A DNA stretch of 64,000 nucleotides, from NCBI GenBank assembly GCA_017453065.1, contig JAFTKW010000018.1:1-64000 (forward strand), in the 5' to 3' direction. Position numbers and translations under genes: made by a program. Shown here piece by piece: positions 7,761 to 19,424 of this stretch; position 1 is the stretch's first letter, and the number at the start of each line of letters is the position of its first letter. Source of the stretch: Lachnospiraceae bacterium (GTDB taxonomy: Bacteria > Bacillota > Clostridia > Lachnospirales > Lachnospiraceae). The notes under the pieces are model-generated. The model did no database searches, had not been told where the DNA came from, and saw nothing but the letters and a program-made list of their open reading frames with translations.

Positions 7761-8921
7761 ATGAAGAAACTCTTTCAAAACAAGCTATGTTTGATATTGA
7801 CTATTTGTATGCTAGCCTGCTCTGTTCCAGTCATTTCATATGCTACCTCTAGCCAGGATCAGCTAAATGAAGCGCTGAAGGACAAGAATGAGTTGAAGGA
7901 CAAAAAGGAAGACATCGAGGATGAGATAGATGACCTAAAGTCTGAAAAAAAGACTTTGACCAAAAAACTCAAAGAGATGGAATCCAAATTGGAAGAAATC
8001 AGCCAGAATTTGTCTGATTTGGAAGACCAGATTGATGCCAAGGAAGAGGAGATTTCAGCCATTGAAATCGCTTTGCAACAGGCGAGAGAGACGGAGCAGT
8101 TCCAATATGAGTGTCTAAAACTTCGTATTCAGCAGATGTACGAGCAAGGAGATATGGATTACATCAATGCTCTGCTCAGTGCTACTTTTACAGATGTGTT
8201 GAATTTTAGCGAATATATGAGTGCCGTAACTGATTATGACCAGAGACTTCTTAGAGAATATGAGGAAACTCGTATTTACATTGAAGGGGAAGAGGAAAGA
8301 CTCAATCTGGAAAAAGATGAACTAGACACTTTGAAAGCCGCAGCAGAAGAAGAGAAAGCGAAGGTTTCTGAACTGATCACTGAGATGAACAAAAGCATTG
8401 CTGATTATGCAGATCAGATAGAAGAAGCAGAAAAAGAAGCAGAGGCTTATGAAGCTGCGATTAAGGAAAAAGAGAAGGACATCAAATATCTCAAGAAAAA
8501 GATTGAGGAGGAGATGGCATTATCTGCAGCAGCTGCAAATATGACATGGCGTGATATTTCTTCTATTCAATTTGCAGAAGGGGACAGATATCTCTTAGCA
8601 AACCTTATTTATTGCGAAGCCGGTGGAGAACCTTATGTAGGTCAGGTGGCAGTAGGAGCAGTAGTAATCAATCGTGTACTATGCCCAAGATATCCTGATA
8701 CCGTAGTGGGAGTAATCTATCAAAAGAGTCAGTTTTCACCAGCGGGAAGTGGAAGACTTGCCTTGGCTTTAGCTGTGAACAAAGCAACCACCAAGTGTTA
8801 CAAGGCGGCAGATGAAGCTATGAGTGGAATTACCAATGTAGGAAACTGCCTGTACTTTAGAACGCCAATTCCAGCGCTGGAAGGCAAAGGAATTCGTATT
8901 GGTGGCCATGTATTTTATTAA
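7761..8921 (+). CDS. Secreted coiled-coil protein with SleB-type cell wall hydrolase domain
   Basis: A 386-aa protein. It has a signal peptide (about 1-29, ending near SYATSS), a long charged coiled coil (about 30-255) like the N-terminal regulatory region of CwlO/PcsB-type hydrolases, and a C-terminal Hydrolase_2 domain (about 275-386) with LIYCEAGGEPYVGQVAVGAVV, the SleB lytic transglycosylase motif including the catalytic glutamate. Such proteins cut glycan strands in cell wall or spore cortex. The coiled coil suggests control by a membrane partner (for example FtsEX), though none is seen nearby. Its place between pyrimidine salvage and ATP synthase genes is probably co-transcription rather than shared function. 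Confidence 0.88.
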   Translation: MKKLFQNKLCLILTICMLACSVPVISYATSSQDQLNEALKDKNELKDKKEDIEDEIDDLKSEKKTLTKKLKEMESKLEEISQNLSDLEDQIDAKEEEISAIEIALQQARETEQFQYECLKLRIQQMYEQGDMDYINALLSATFTDVLNFSEYMSAVTDYDQRLLREYEETRIYIEGEEERLNLEKDELDTLKAAAEEEKAKVSELITEMNKSIADYADQIEEAEKEAEAYEAAIKEKEKDIKYLKKKIEEEMALSAAAANMTWRDISSIQFAEGDRYLLANLIYCEAGGEPYVGQVAVGAVVINRVLCPRYPDTVVGVIYQKSQFSPAGSGRLALALAVNKATTKCYKAADEAMSGITNVGNCLYFRTPIPALEGKGIRIGGHVFY

Positions 8922-8951
8922 TGGATGAACGGTTGTAGGAAGGGTATCTTT

Positions 8952-9203
8952 GTGAAAAAGCGCAAATTGGACAAGTCAGTATTTAGAAGTTTGACTTTAA
9001 TATCGCAATTTGGGATTAACATGATTGTTCCGGTAATGATGTGTATGTTTTTAGGAATATTTCTAGATAATAAGTTAGAAACTGGTTATTGGACGATTAT
9101 ATTGTTTTTCGTAGGTGCTCTTGCGGGGTTCAACAGTGTATACAAGATGGCAAGAAAAATCTACGGAGACAAAAGCAATAAAGAAGATGATAGAAAAAAT
9201 TAA
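8952..9203 (+). CDS. AtpZ/AtpI-family membrane protein
   Basis: An 83-aa protein with two membrane segments (about 12-35 and 45-66). The GTG at 8952 is preferred over an in-frame ATG at 8925 because AGGAAGGG precedes it by 7 bases and the ATG has none. Small proteins of this type precede atpI or atpB and are thought to assist assembly of the c-ring or ion supply to the F-type ATP synthase. It overlaps the next gene by 17 bases. Family assignment from position and topology; gene symbol left blank. Confidence 0.75.
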   Translation: MKKRKLDKSVFRSLTLISQFGINMIVPVMMCMFLGIFLDNKLETGYWTIILFFVGALAGFNSVYKMARKIYGDKSNKEDDRKN

Positions 9204-9657
9204 AAAATGGAATAGAACGGTGCTGGAATTGGAAAGCGGGATTGTTCTTTTTGGCGTGGTAGTCCAAGTGATAGCAATGTGGTTTGTTCCAGATATGTTG
9301 AAATTTACGATAGGTTTGTGGCTAGGCATATTAGTGGCCATGATTTCGGGTCTTCATATGTGGCAATCGCTTCAAAAAGCGTTTGATGGTTTTGAGGGCG
9401 ATGCATCCAAGAAAAGTGCGAGGGCGGCAATCGTTAGATATATTGCAATTGTCGTGATTTTTGCTTTGATTATTATCACTGAGATAGGAGAGCCCCTTGC
9501 CGCTTTTGCGGGTATCATGGGACTTAAGATAGGTGCCTATCTGCAACCCTTAACGCACAAGTTTTACAATAAGATATTTCATGAGTCCGACCCAGTTCCT
9601 ATGAGTTTGGAGGAGTACGAGGAACTGCAAGGACTAAAGGAGGATAAAGAAAGATAG
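9187..9657 (+). CDS. atpI: ATP synthase subunit I family protein
   Basis: A 156-aa membrane protein. The ATG at 9187 overlaps the end of the preceding gene and is more plausible than the ATG at 9115 within it. Four hydrophobic segments are visible (about 15-32, 38-57, 82-100, 105-122), followed by a charged tail. AtpI proteins help assemble the c-ring of sodium and proton F-ATP synthases. It lies directly upstream of atpB. There is no strong ribosome site, suggesting translational coupling. Confidence 0.75.
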   Translation: MIEKIKKWNRTVLELESGIVLFGVVVQVIAMWFVPDMLKFTIGLWLGILVAMISGLHMWQSLQKAFDGFEGDASKKSARAAIVRYIAIVVIFALIIITEIGEPLAAFAGIMGLKIGAYLQPLTHKFYNKIFHESDPVPMSLEEYEELQGLKEDKER

Positions 9658-9674
9658 GAGAAGGAGGTGAAAGA

Positions 9675-10406
9675 ATGGGACAAAATGTGCTGCTATCTAG
9701 CACAGTAGACATCGACTTTATGATACATGGGGTGTTGAAATATGAGCTCTTTGGGCAAGAACTTTGGATTACAACTACCCATATATGTCTTTTCATCGTG
9801 CTGATGATTATTATCGGATTTGCGGTGCTGGCAAATAGAGCGATGAAGCGTGCCACAGAAGTGCCGGGGGGCTTTCAAAATGTGGTAGAGCTTATTGTGG
9901 AAATGCTAGATGGTATGGTGGGTTCCACCATGGGGAAAAATGCGAAAAAGTTCCGCAATTATATTGGAACCGTGTTCATTTTCATCCTGATTAGCAACCT
10001 GTCTGGTCTATTGGGACTTAGACCACCGACAGCAGACTATGGTGTTACAATGCCACTGGGTGTATTGACTTTTGTTATTGTTCATTACATGCAGTTTAAG
10101 TGTCAGAAACCAAAGGATATTTGGGCAGGAATGTGTTCACCTTTGCCACCATGGTTGCCAATTTGGTTCCCCATTAACGTAATCAGTGAGGTGGCGGTAC
10201 CAATTTCCTTGTCGCTTCGTCTTTTCGCAAACATTCTTTCCGGTACCGTAATGATGGCTTTGATTTACGGACTGCTAAAATGGATTGCAATTGGCTGGCC
10301 AGCGGCTTTGCATGTGTATTTTGATATTTTCTCTGGCGCAATACAGACATATGTATTCTGTATGTTGACCATGACATATATCAACAATGCCATTGATTCA
10401 GATTAA
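9675..10406 (+). CDS. atpB: F0F1 ATP synthase subunit a
   Basis: A 243-aa multi-pass membrane protein. Hallmarks are the essential arginine in SLSLRLFANILSG and NVISEVAVPISL just before it, NLSGLLGLRPPTADYG in the middle, and a C-terminal helix with AIQTYVFCMLTMTYI. It forms the ion half-channels against the c-ring. A very strong ribosome site (GAAGGAGGTGA) precedes the ATG. The PPTADYG region resembles sodium-type subunits, which agrees with the c subunit. Confidence 0.96.
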   Translation: MGQNVLLSSTVDIDFMIHGVLKYELFGQELWITTTHICLFIVLMIIIGFAVLANRAMKRATEVPGGFQNVVELIVEMLDGMVGSTMGKNAKKFRNYIGTVFIFILISNLSGLLGLRPPTADYGVTMPLGVLTFVIVHYMQFKCQKPKDIWAGMCSPLPPWLPIWFPINVISEVAVPISLSLRLFANILSGTVMMALIYGLLKWIAIGWPAALHVYFDIFSGAIQTYVFCMLTMTYINNAIDSD

Positions 10407-10424
10407 TTAACAACAAAGGTTTAG

Positions 10425-10691
<267 letters not shown>

Positions 10692-10706
10692 TAGGAGGAC
10701 AGTTGG

Positions 10707-11273
10707 TTGAAAATGTTAACAGGAATTGGGTCCGTATGGCTTTCTGCAGAAGTGGAGATGGAGAGAATATTTGACCTCGATCTTCAACTGATAGCAGACG
10801 CTATACTTACAATCATTGCGTTGTTCTTCCTGTTTATTGCTTTGTCCTATTTATTATTTGAGCCTGCCAGAAAGATGCTTGAGGGCAGACGCGAAAAAAT
10901 TAAAAGCGAACTTGAGAGCGCTGCCAATGATATGGAAAGTGCTCGAGCACTGAAGGAAGAATACGAAGAAAAAATCAGAGACATTGATAAGGAAGCAGAG
11001 AAGATTCTCGGTGAAGCGCGTAAGAAAGCTTTGGCAAACGAAGCTCAGATTATTGAGCAGGCGAAGGCAGATGCTGCACGAATCATGGAGAAGGCGCACA
11101 AAGAAGCTGAACTTGAAAAACAGAAGGCAGCTGACGAAGTGAAGCAGGAAATGATTTCTCTGGCATCCTTGATGGCACAGAAGGTTGTAGCTGCATCTAT
11201 CGATACAACCATTCAGGAAGCTTTAGTGGAAGAAACTTTGAAAGAAATGGGTGACAACACATGGCTAAGCTAA
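10707..11273 (+). CDS. atpF: F0F1 ATP synthase subunit b
   Basis: A 188-aa protein with one membrane segment (about 30-52) then a long charged, alanine-rich helix typical of the peripheral stalk. The TTG start at 10707 lies 8 bases after AGGAGG; an ATG two codons later is an alternative. The soluble part (FEPARKMLEGRREKIKSELE onward) matches subunit b. It overlaps atpH by 13 bases. The N-terminus before the membrane helix (about 28 residues) is longer than usual. Confidence 0.93.
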   Translation: MKMLTGIGSVWLSAEVEMERIFDLDLQLIADAILTIIALFFLFIALSYLLFEPARKMLEGRREKIKSELESAANDMESARALKEEYEEKIRDIDKEAEKILGEARKKALANEAQIIEQAKADAARIMEKAHKEAELEKQKAADEVKQEMISLASLMAQKVVAASIDTTIQEALVEETLKEMGDNTWLS

Positions 11274-11812
11274 TTTCAAAAACCTACGGTGAAGCTTTGT
11301 TTGAACTTGCTATGGAGCAGGAGAAAGCGGACCAGTTTTTGGAAGAGGTAACACAGCTTTTGGTAGTCCTTGAACAGAACCCAGAGTTTGACAAACTGAT
11401 GAATCATCCAAAGATAAGCAAGGCTGAAAAAGTGGATGTGATGGAAAAGGTGTTTGCAGACAAGGCTAGCAAGGAACTAGTGGGCTTTTTGGTGTTGATA
11501 CTTCAGAAGGAGCGTTACAAAGAACTTAGAGCAATTCTGCAGTATTTTATCCAGAAGGTAAAAGAGGTTAAGGGTATTGGCCCTGCCGTTGTTACCACTC
11601 CTATGGAGCTTTCTGAAATTCAGAAAAAGCAGATCGAGGAGAAACTACTTCAGACCACCTCATACAAGACCATGGAGATGACCTATCAGGTAGATGAATC
11701 TCTCATCGGTGGTATGGTAATTCGCATTGGCGATAGAGTGGTAGACAGTAGTGTGAAAACCAAATTAGAGGAATTGACTAAGCAGTTGAGACAGATTCAG
11801 CTGCAATCATAG
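11261..11812 (+). CDS. atpH: F0F1 ATP synthase subunit delta
   Basis: A 183-aa stalk protein joining b to the top of F1. KTYGEALFELAMEQ at the N-terminus and LIGGMVIRIGDRVVDSSVKTKLEEL at the C-terminus are family signatures. It starts within the end of atpF, indicating coupled translation. Confidence 0.95.
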   Translation: MAKLISKTYGEALFELAMEQEKADQFLEEVTQLLVVLEQNPEFDKLMNHPKISKAEKVDVMEKVFADKASKELVGFLVLILQKERYKELRAILQYFIQKVKEVKGIGPAVVTTPMELSEIQKKQIEEKLLQTTSYKTMEMTYQVDESLIGGMVIRIGDRVVDSSVKTKLEELTKQLRQIQLQS

Positions 11813-13342
<1,530 letters not shown>

Positions 13343-13367
13343 ACGCAGAAAGGCAAGGTGAAACGTT

Positions 13368-14231
13368 ATGGCATCCATGCGTGATATCAAACGTCGTAAG
13401 AGCAGTATACAGAGTACCCAGCAGATTACGAAAGCCATGAAACTTGTGTCTACAGTTAAACTGCAGAGAGCGAAGCAGAACGCAGAGCGCTCACAGAATT
13501 ATTTTCAGTGTATGTTCCAGACTGTAAATTCTATCTTGGAAAAGACAGCTGGGCTTAATCATCCTTACTTAACCAAGGGTGCATCTGACAAAAAAGCCGT
13601 TATCGTGATGACTTCTAACCGAGGTTTGGCAGGCGGATACAACTCCAATATCGTGAAGCTTGTTGTAAACAGTGATATTCCAAAAGAAGATGCGCTGATT
13701 TATGCCGTTGGACACAAAGGTCTAGAGGCTCTAAATCGCTATGGTTACCACATCGAAGCGGATTGGTCTGATATTGTAGAGGAACCGGCCTTTGCAGATG
13801 CGATGCAGCTTGGCAAGGAGTTACTTAAAAAGTATGCAGAGGGCGAAATCGGAGAGATTTATCTCGCATACACCAAGTTTAAGAATACAGTGAGTCATGA
13901 ACCAATGTTAATCAAACTTCTGCCAGTAGAGGTAGAAGAGGGAGAGGCGAAGCAGGAGAAGACTGGCGCGGAGGCAATCATGAACTTTGAACCAGCGGAT
14001 GAAGAAGCCTTAAATATGATTATTCCAAAGTATATCAATAGCTTGATATATGGTGGATTGGTGGATTCCGTTGCAAGTGAAAATGGTGCGCGTATGCAGG
14101 CAATGGATTCGGCAACCAGCAATGCAGAGGAAATGATTGACGATTTGACACTGAAATACAATAGAGCAAGACAGGGCTCAATCACACAAGAACTGACTGA
14201 AATCATAGCAGGCGCAGGTGCAATATCCTAA
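13368..14231 (+). CDS. atpG: F0F1 ATP synthase subunit gamma
   Basis: A 287-aa central stalk subunit. It has the N-terminal helix ASMRDIKRRKSSIQSTQQITKAMKLVS, the SNRGLAGGYN turn, and a C-terminal helix with NRARQGSITQELTEIIAGA. A charged insert around residues 185-205 (EEGEAKQEKTGAE) is a little longer than in some relatives. Confidence 0.97.
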   Translation: MASMRDIKRRKSSIQSTQQITKAMKLVSTVKLQRAKQNAERSQNYFQCMFQTVNSILEKTAGLNHPYLTKGASDKKAVIVMTSNRGLAGGYNSNIVKLVVNSDIPKEDALIYAVGHKGLEALNRYGYHIEADWSDIVEEPAFADAMQLGKELLKKYAEGEIGEIYLAYTKFKNTVSHEPMLIKLLPVEVEEGEAKQEKTGAEAIMNFEPADEEALNMIIPKYINSLIYGGLVDSVASENGARMQAMDSATSNAEEMIDDLTLKYNRARQGSITQELTEIIAGAGAIS

Positions 14232-15650
<1,419 letters not shown>

Positions 15651-15651
15651 G

Positions 15652-16047
15652 ATGAAAGACTTTACATTAAAAATCATTGCACCAGACCGTGTTTTCTATG
15701 AAGGTCAGGTGGAGTCAGTAGAATTTAATACCTCAGAAGGTGAAATAGGAATTCTGCCAGGCCATCAGCCTACCACCGTTATTGTGAAACCAGGTGTATT
15801 GGTTATAGATGAAGGTGAGACAGAAAAGATTGCAGCCTTGCACGAGGGATTTGTAGAGATTCTTCAGGAACAAGTTACCATTTTGGCAGAAATCGTAGAG
15901 TGGCCAGAGGAAATTGACCTGGAGAGAGCTGAAGAGGCAAAACAGCGTGCGGAACATAGACTGCAGGCGAAGGACCCAGATACTGATCTGGTCAGAGCGG
16001 AATCCGCACTTCGCAGAGCAATTGCACGTATCAATGTACTGAAATAG
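15652..16047 (+). CDS. atpC: F0F1 ATP synthase subunit epsilon
   Basis: A 131-aa subunit with the N-terminal beta barrel (FYEGQVESVEFNTSEGEIGILPGHQP) and a C-terminal helical hairpin (ERAEEAKQRAEHRL). It links gamma to the c-ring and regulates ATP hydrolysis. It is the last gene of the run and is followed within 10 bases by a strong terminator. Confidence 0.96.
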   Translation: MKDFTLKIIAPDRVFYEGQVESVEFNTSEGEIGILPGHQPTTVIVKPGVLVIDEGETEKIAALHEGFVEILQEQVTILAEIVEWPEEIDLERAEEAKQRAEHRLQAKDPDTDLVRAESALRRAIARINVLK

Positions 16048-16053
16048 AACTAT

Positions 16054-16086
16054 AAAAAAGGAATAGGCAATGCCTATTCCTTTTTA
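16054..16086 (+). terminator. Intrinsic terminator after atpC
   Basis: GGAATAGGC (16060-16068) pairs with GCCTATTCC (16072-16080), 3-base loop, A-run before and T-run after. It closes the sua5-to-atpC run. Confidence 0.92.
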
Positions 16087-16156
16087 TGCAATCTTAGTAT
16101 GATATTTAAGTGAATTGCTCAACAAGGAAAGAGGACATAAATAAAGGAGAACAAGA

Positions 16157-17902
16157 ATGAAGATACTATGGAGATTAGGGAAAGAGGCTATCAGACATAA
16201 GAAGTTGTACATAATAGCGATATTGTCGACCATGGGATTGACTGCTGTCAATTTGATTGCTCCGAAGGTGTTGTCGGGAATGACTGGGCTTGTGGAGAGA
16301 GGCGTGGATGAAGCAGCGCTCAGCAAGATTTTGCAGTTGACAATTGTTCTTCTTGGACTATATTTGCTCCGAGTATTATTCCGCTTTCTGAGCAATTATA
16401 TGGCGCACAAGGCAGCATGGCACTTGGTGGGAGATTTGCGTACCAAAACCTATGACAAATTAGAGCATTTGCAGCTGGGCTTTTTCCATGACAAACAGAC
16501 TGGGGATTTGATGAGCAGAGTAGTAAACGATACAAGAGATTTTGAACTTTTGTACGCTCACATTATCCCAGATATGATTACTAACGTAGTAACTTTCGTG
16601 GGTGTCCTTTGCGTGCTGCTTACAATCAACTGGAAGCTTGCCTTAATCACCTGTGGTCCCTTGCCACTTTTGCTTATATCCGGAGTTATCTTTGTAAAAA
16701 AAGTAAGACCCTTTTTTAAGGTATCCCAAGCCAAGATGGGTGAACTCAATGCCATCTTGCAGGACAATTTGTCTGGTATACATGAGATACAGGCATTTGG
16801 AAGAGAAAAATATGAGACAGAGAGAGTAAATGAGAAAAACTTCTCTCATATCAAAGCAATGCTGACTGCACTGCGTATCAGTGCTATTTTTCATCCTGTG
16901 GTAGAGTTTATCTCTTCCATAGGAACGATTTTAGTAGTGGGCTGTGGTGGCTTCCTTGCTTTCTATGAGGGACTGTCTGTGGAAGATATAGTTGCCTTTG
17001 TGCTTTATTTAAGCTTGTTTTATGCTCCTATTACTGGATTGGCAAATCTGCTGGAGAGCATGCAGCAGGCTATGGCGGGCGCAGAACGTGTACTTTTGAT
17101 TTTGGATGCTCCAATAGAGATAAAGGACAAAGAGGATGCAAAGGACTTAGGAAAAGTGGAAGGTTCCATCACTTTTGAAAACGTCAGCTTTTCCTATGAA
17201 AGAGGCGGGCAGGTTTTGGATGATGTATCCTTCCACTGTGAGCCAGGAAAGATGCTTGCACTGGTTGGTCCTACAGGTGTAGGAAAAACTACATTGACAC
17301 AACTGATCTCTCGATTCTACGAACCATCACAGGGTAGAATCCTAGTAGATGGAAAAGACATTCAGGAAGTAACCATGGAAAGTTTAAGACAGAATATTTC
17401 CCCAGTGCTCCAGGATACTTTCCTGTTTAATGGAACCATTGCAGAAAATATCAGTTACGCTAAAGGTGATGCTACTATGGAAGAAATCATGGAGGCGGCG
17501 AAAGCAGCGAATATTCATGAGGATATCTTGCAGATGCCAGAAGGCTATGAGACCAAGGTTGGGGAAAGAGGACTTAGACTTTCAGGAGGACAGAAACAGC
17601 GTGTGGCGATTGCAAGAACAATCCTGCGTAAATCGCCAATTATCATTTTGGATGAAGCCACCGCTTCTGTGGATGTGGAAACAGAAAAGCAGATTCAAAC
17701 AGCCATATCAGGTATAGCTGGTACGCGAACTATCGTAGCCATTGCCCACAGACTTTCTACCATTCGAAACGCAGATATGATATTGGTCATTCACGAAGGA
17801 AAGATAGCAGAGTCTGGTACTCACACCGAGCTTCTAGAAAAGGGTGGAATCTATGCACGCATGCACAAAGTGCAGAGCGATGCAGCACAACAGCTTAGTT
17901 GA
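16157..17902 (+). CDS. ABC transporter, fused permease and ATPase (exporter type)
   Basis: A 581-aa half-transporter. An N-terminal six-helix ABC membrane domain (about 15-310) precedes a nucleotide-binding domain (about 335-570) with Walker A GPTGVGKTT, Q-loop SPVLQDTFLF, signature LSGGQKQR, Walker B IIILDEAT and the AHRLST switch. Homodimeric exporters of this MsbA/BmrA type move lipids, drugs or peptides; no substrate clue is present. It is a single gene between two terminator-like structures, with an AAGGAGAA ribosome site. Confidence 0.93.
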   Translation: MKILWRLGKEAIRHKKLYIIAILSTMGLTAVNLIAPKVLSGMTGLVERGVDEAALSKILQLTIVLLGLYLLRVLFRFLSNYMAHKAAWHLVGDLRTKTYDKLEHLQLGFFHDKQTGDLMSRVVNDTRDFELLYAHIIPDMITNVVTFVGVLCVLLTINWKLALITCGPLPLLLISGVIFVKKVRPFFKVSQAKMGELNAILQDNLSGIHEIQAFGREKYETERVNEKNFSHIKAMLTALRISAIFHPVVEFISSIGTILVVGCGGFLAFYEGLSVEDIVAFVLYLSLFYAPITGLANLLESMQQAMAGAERVLLILDAPIEIKDKEDAKDLGKVEGSITFENVSFSYERGGQVLDDVSFHCEPGKMLALVGPTGVGKTTLTQLISRFYEPSQGRILVDGKDIQEVTMESLRQNISPVLQDTFLFNGTIAENISYAKGDATMEEIMEAAKAANIHEDILQMPEGYETKVGERGLRLSGGQKQRVAIARTILRKSPIIILDEATASVDVETEKQIQTAISGIAGTRTIVAIAHRLSTIRNADMILVIHEGKIAESGTHTELLEKGGIYARMHKVQSDAAQQLS

Positions 17903-17959
17903 GGGCAGTAAATCCCAATAGATAGAACAGTTGGGACGTGGCTTTTGAAAGAGCAAACA

Positions 17960-17993
17960 ATAGACAGAGATCAAGATGGTGGTCTCTGTCTAT
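17960..17993 (+). terminator. Hairpin after the ABC transporter gene
   Basis: A 13-bp stem (17960-17972 with 17981-17993, one wobble) with an 8-base loop. It is followed by an AT-rich stretch rather than a clean T-run, so termination is probable but weaker. Confidence 0.55.
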
Positions 17994-18027
17994 ATTATCA
18001 AAAACATAAAATAGGTTGAATTTATCC

Positions 18028-18056
18028 TAGACACAGTGATATACTATGTATATAAG
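18028..18056 (+). promoter_or_regulatory. Promoter of the phd-doc pair
   Basis: TAGACA (18028-18033), 17-base spacer, TATAAG (18051-18056), 17 bases before the antitoxin start. Phd-type antitoxins usually autoregulate such promoters; the spacer contains a near-palindromic ATATACTATGTATAT stretch that could be the operator. Confidence 0.6.
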
Positions 18057-18073
18057 ATTTAGGAGGTGTTCAC

Positions 18074-18316
18074 ATGACCGTAGATACAAACACAATGGTT
18101 TCGATTACAGAAGCAAATCAAAACTTTTCAAAAGTAGCTAGATTAGTAGATGAGCTCGGATCAGTTGTTATACTTAAGAATAATGTACCAAGATATTTGG
18201 TAATAGATTTTAGTAAAGCGGAGGAAAGTGCAGTAGCGAAAGATGAGGATGTGCTTGAGATTTCAAAGAGGTTGCTCGCACAGAATAAAGAAGCGTATGA
18301 GGTGCTCGCTAAATGA
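18074..18316 (+). CDS. Phd/YefM-type antitoxin
   Basis: An 80-aa protein with the Phd N-terminal DNA-binding fold (VSITEANQNFSKVARLVDELGSVVILKNNVPRYLVID) and a charged C-terminal helix that would cover the toxin. It binds and neutralises the Doc protein encoded next and represses its own promoter. Its stop overlaps the toxin start (ATGA, 4 bases), the usual coupling for toxin-antitoxin pairs. An AGGAGGTG ribosome site precedes it. Confidence 0.9.
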   Translation: MTVDTNTMVSITEANQNFSKVARLVDELGSVVILKNNVPRYLVIDFSKAEESAVAKDEDVLEISKRLLAQNKEAYEVLAK

Positions 18317-18690
18317 AAAAACTGAGTAAAGAGCAGATTTTAATGCTTCATTCACAGCTCATTGAACAGACTGGAGGAATTGATGGTGTAAGAGATTTTA
18401 ATCTTTTAGAATCAGCTATTGAGACCCCATTCCAAGTATTTGCAGGAGAGGAGTTGTATCCAACGATACAAGCGAAAGGCACACGTCTGGGCTATGGTTT
18501 GATTAAGAACCATTGTATGCTGGATGGAAACAAACGCATTGGAATTCATGCGATGTTAGTATTCTTTGCTTTGAATGGAATAGAATTGCAGTATACACAG
18601 AAAGAATTATATGAAATGGTTCTTGAAGTGGCAGATGGCAGCTTAACATATGAAGGTATGTTAAAATGGGTACTTGGACATCAAGTATAA
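18313..18690 (+). CDS. Doc-type toxin (Fic/Doc family)
   Basis: A 125-aa protein of Doc length. The Fic active-site loop is H67-C-M-L-D-G-N-K-R75, matching HxFx[DN]xNKR with methionine at the usual phenylalanine. Phage P1 Doc phosphorylates EF-Tu using ATP; chromosomal relatives are assumed similar. The N-terminal helix (SKEQILMLHSQLIEQTGG) and GGIDGVRDFNLLESAI motif are standard for Doc. It forms a two-gene unit with the antitoxin and ends in a clear terminator. Whether the F-to-M change matters for activity is unknown. Confidence 0.9.
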   Translation: MKKLSKEQILMLHSQLIEQTGGIDGVRDFNLLESAIETPFQVFAGEELYPTIQAKGTRLGYGLIKNHCMLDGNKRIGIHAMLVFFALNGIELQYTQKELYEMVLEVADGSLTYEGMLKWVLGHQV

Positions 18691-18692
18691 AG

Positions 18693-18725
18693 AATGGAAA
18701 GCCGAAAGGGTTTCCATTTTTTTAA
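18693..18725 (+). terminator. Intrinsic terminator after doc
   Basis: AATGGAAA (18693-18700) pairs with TTTCCATT (18711-18718), with an inner CC/GG and a GAAA tetraloop, then a run of T. Confidence 0.88.
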
Positions 18726-18786
18726 ATCGAGTATAGTAGATTCAAAAAGGGACTGTAAAACAGTTCGATAAACTTGAATTTATCGA

Positions 18787-18835
18787 GGCAGTGGAAAAAG
18801 AAGCGGCTGCGAAGCAGACATTTATTTTTCCTGCC
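18787..18835. repeat. Long imperfect hairpin with tandem G-A option
   Basis: GGCAG-TG-GAAAAA (18787-18799) pairs with TTTTTCCTGCC (18825-18835) with a 2-base bulge, enclosing CTGC-GAA-GCAG. Outside it, TATC (18781-18784) and GATA (18838-18841) can also pair across a GA/GA internal loop, an alternative to the TTTATCGA hairpin just upstream. Confidence 0.55.
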
Positions 18836-18904
18836 GAGATACCGACAAAATCGTAAAGCGCATAGCGCGACAGGCACGAAGTGACTGGATTTTGGAGGGG
18901 AAAA

Positions 18905-19158
18905 TTGGGCATCAGAAGATAAATATTTATATATCATGCCCAAAAGAGAACGAAAAACCAGTATTTTGCCAAGGCGGAAGGGTTTTTTGGGCATAGGAGA
19001 GATTAAATCTTAGCTGTATGCCCAAAATATCAAATATTTGGGCACTGAAGGAAAAGAATAATTACTCTATGCCCAAAAAGTACATGAAACCGTGAATATA
19101 TAAACTTATTTTCGGTCTTTTGGGCATGGAAGAGATGTTATTTCATACCTATGCCCAA
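18905..19158. repeat. Array of four 39-base palindromic units, TTGGGCAT-N23-ATGCCCAA
   Basis: Four units at 18905-18943, 18987-19025, 19038-19076 and 19120-19158. Each has arms TTGGGCAT and ATGCCCAA (one arm base differs in unit 3) separated by exactly 23 bases. The 23-base centres differ in sequence but share a purine-rich left side, AT at centre positions 13-14, and a pyrimidine-leaning right side. Gaps between units are 43, 12 and 43 bases, so the array is symmetrical. Each 43-base gap holds a further ACC...GGT dyad. The pattern fits a multi-site protein-binding or recombination locus, or a set of RNA hairpins; the identity is unknown. Confidence 0.8.
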
Positions 19159-19362
19159 AACGATAGATGAAGGGGGACTAGTTACAGCTTTGAGCCCAGG
19201 CCCAGTTCGCGTCCAGCGATGCTGACCGCTTGCTGTGTGGCTTCGCCACATACATCTTCGCACGAATATGTCTACATGTGAGCAAGCTCCTGTAAAAACA
19301 CCTCCTAAGCCCATCCGCTACGCGTATGCCGTAGCTCTGAGTGCTACTAGTGGCTTAGTCGG

Positions 19363-19424
19363 TATCGCGCCAGGAAAAGCAAATACTTGCATAGCAAGTG
19401 CTTGCTTTTCCCTTGAGCGCGATA
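19363..19424. repeat. 62-base compound hairpin
   Basis: Nested pairs TATCGCGC/GCGCGATA, GGAAAAGCAA/TTGCTTTTCC and ACTTGC/GCAAGT around an ATA loop, about 24 base pairs in total with small internal loops. It is not followed by a T-run, so it is not a classic terminator. Confidence 0.65.

Noticed and set aside
17941..18000. Small RNA after the ABC transporter gene
   Set aside because: The stem is adequately explained as a weak terminator; no separate promoter was seen before it.
18905..19158. CRISPR array
   Set aside because: Units are inverted repeats with fixed centres and unequal gaps, not direct repeats with equal-length spacers, and no cas genes are near.
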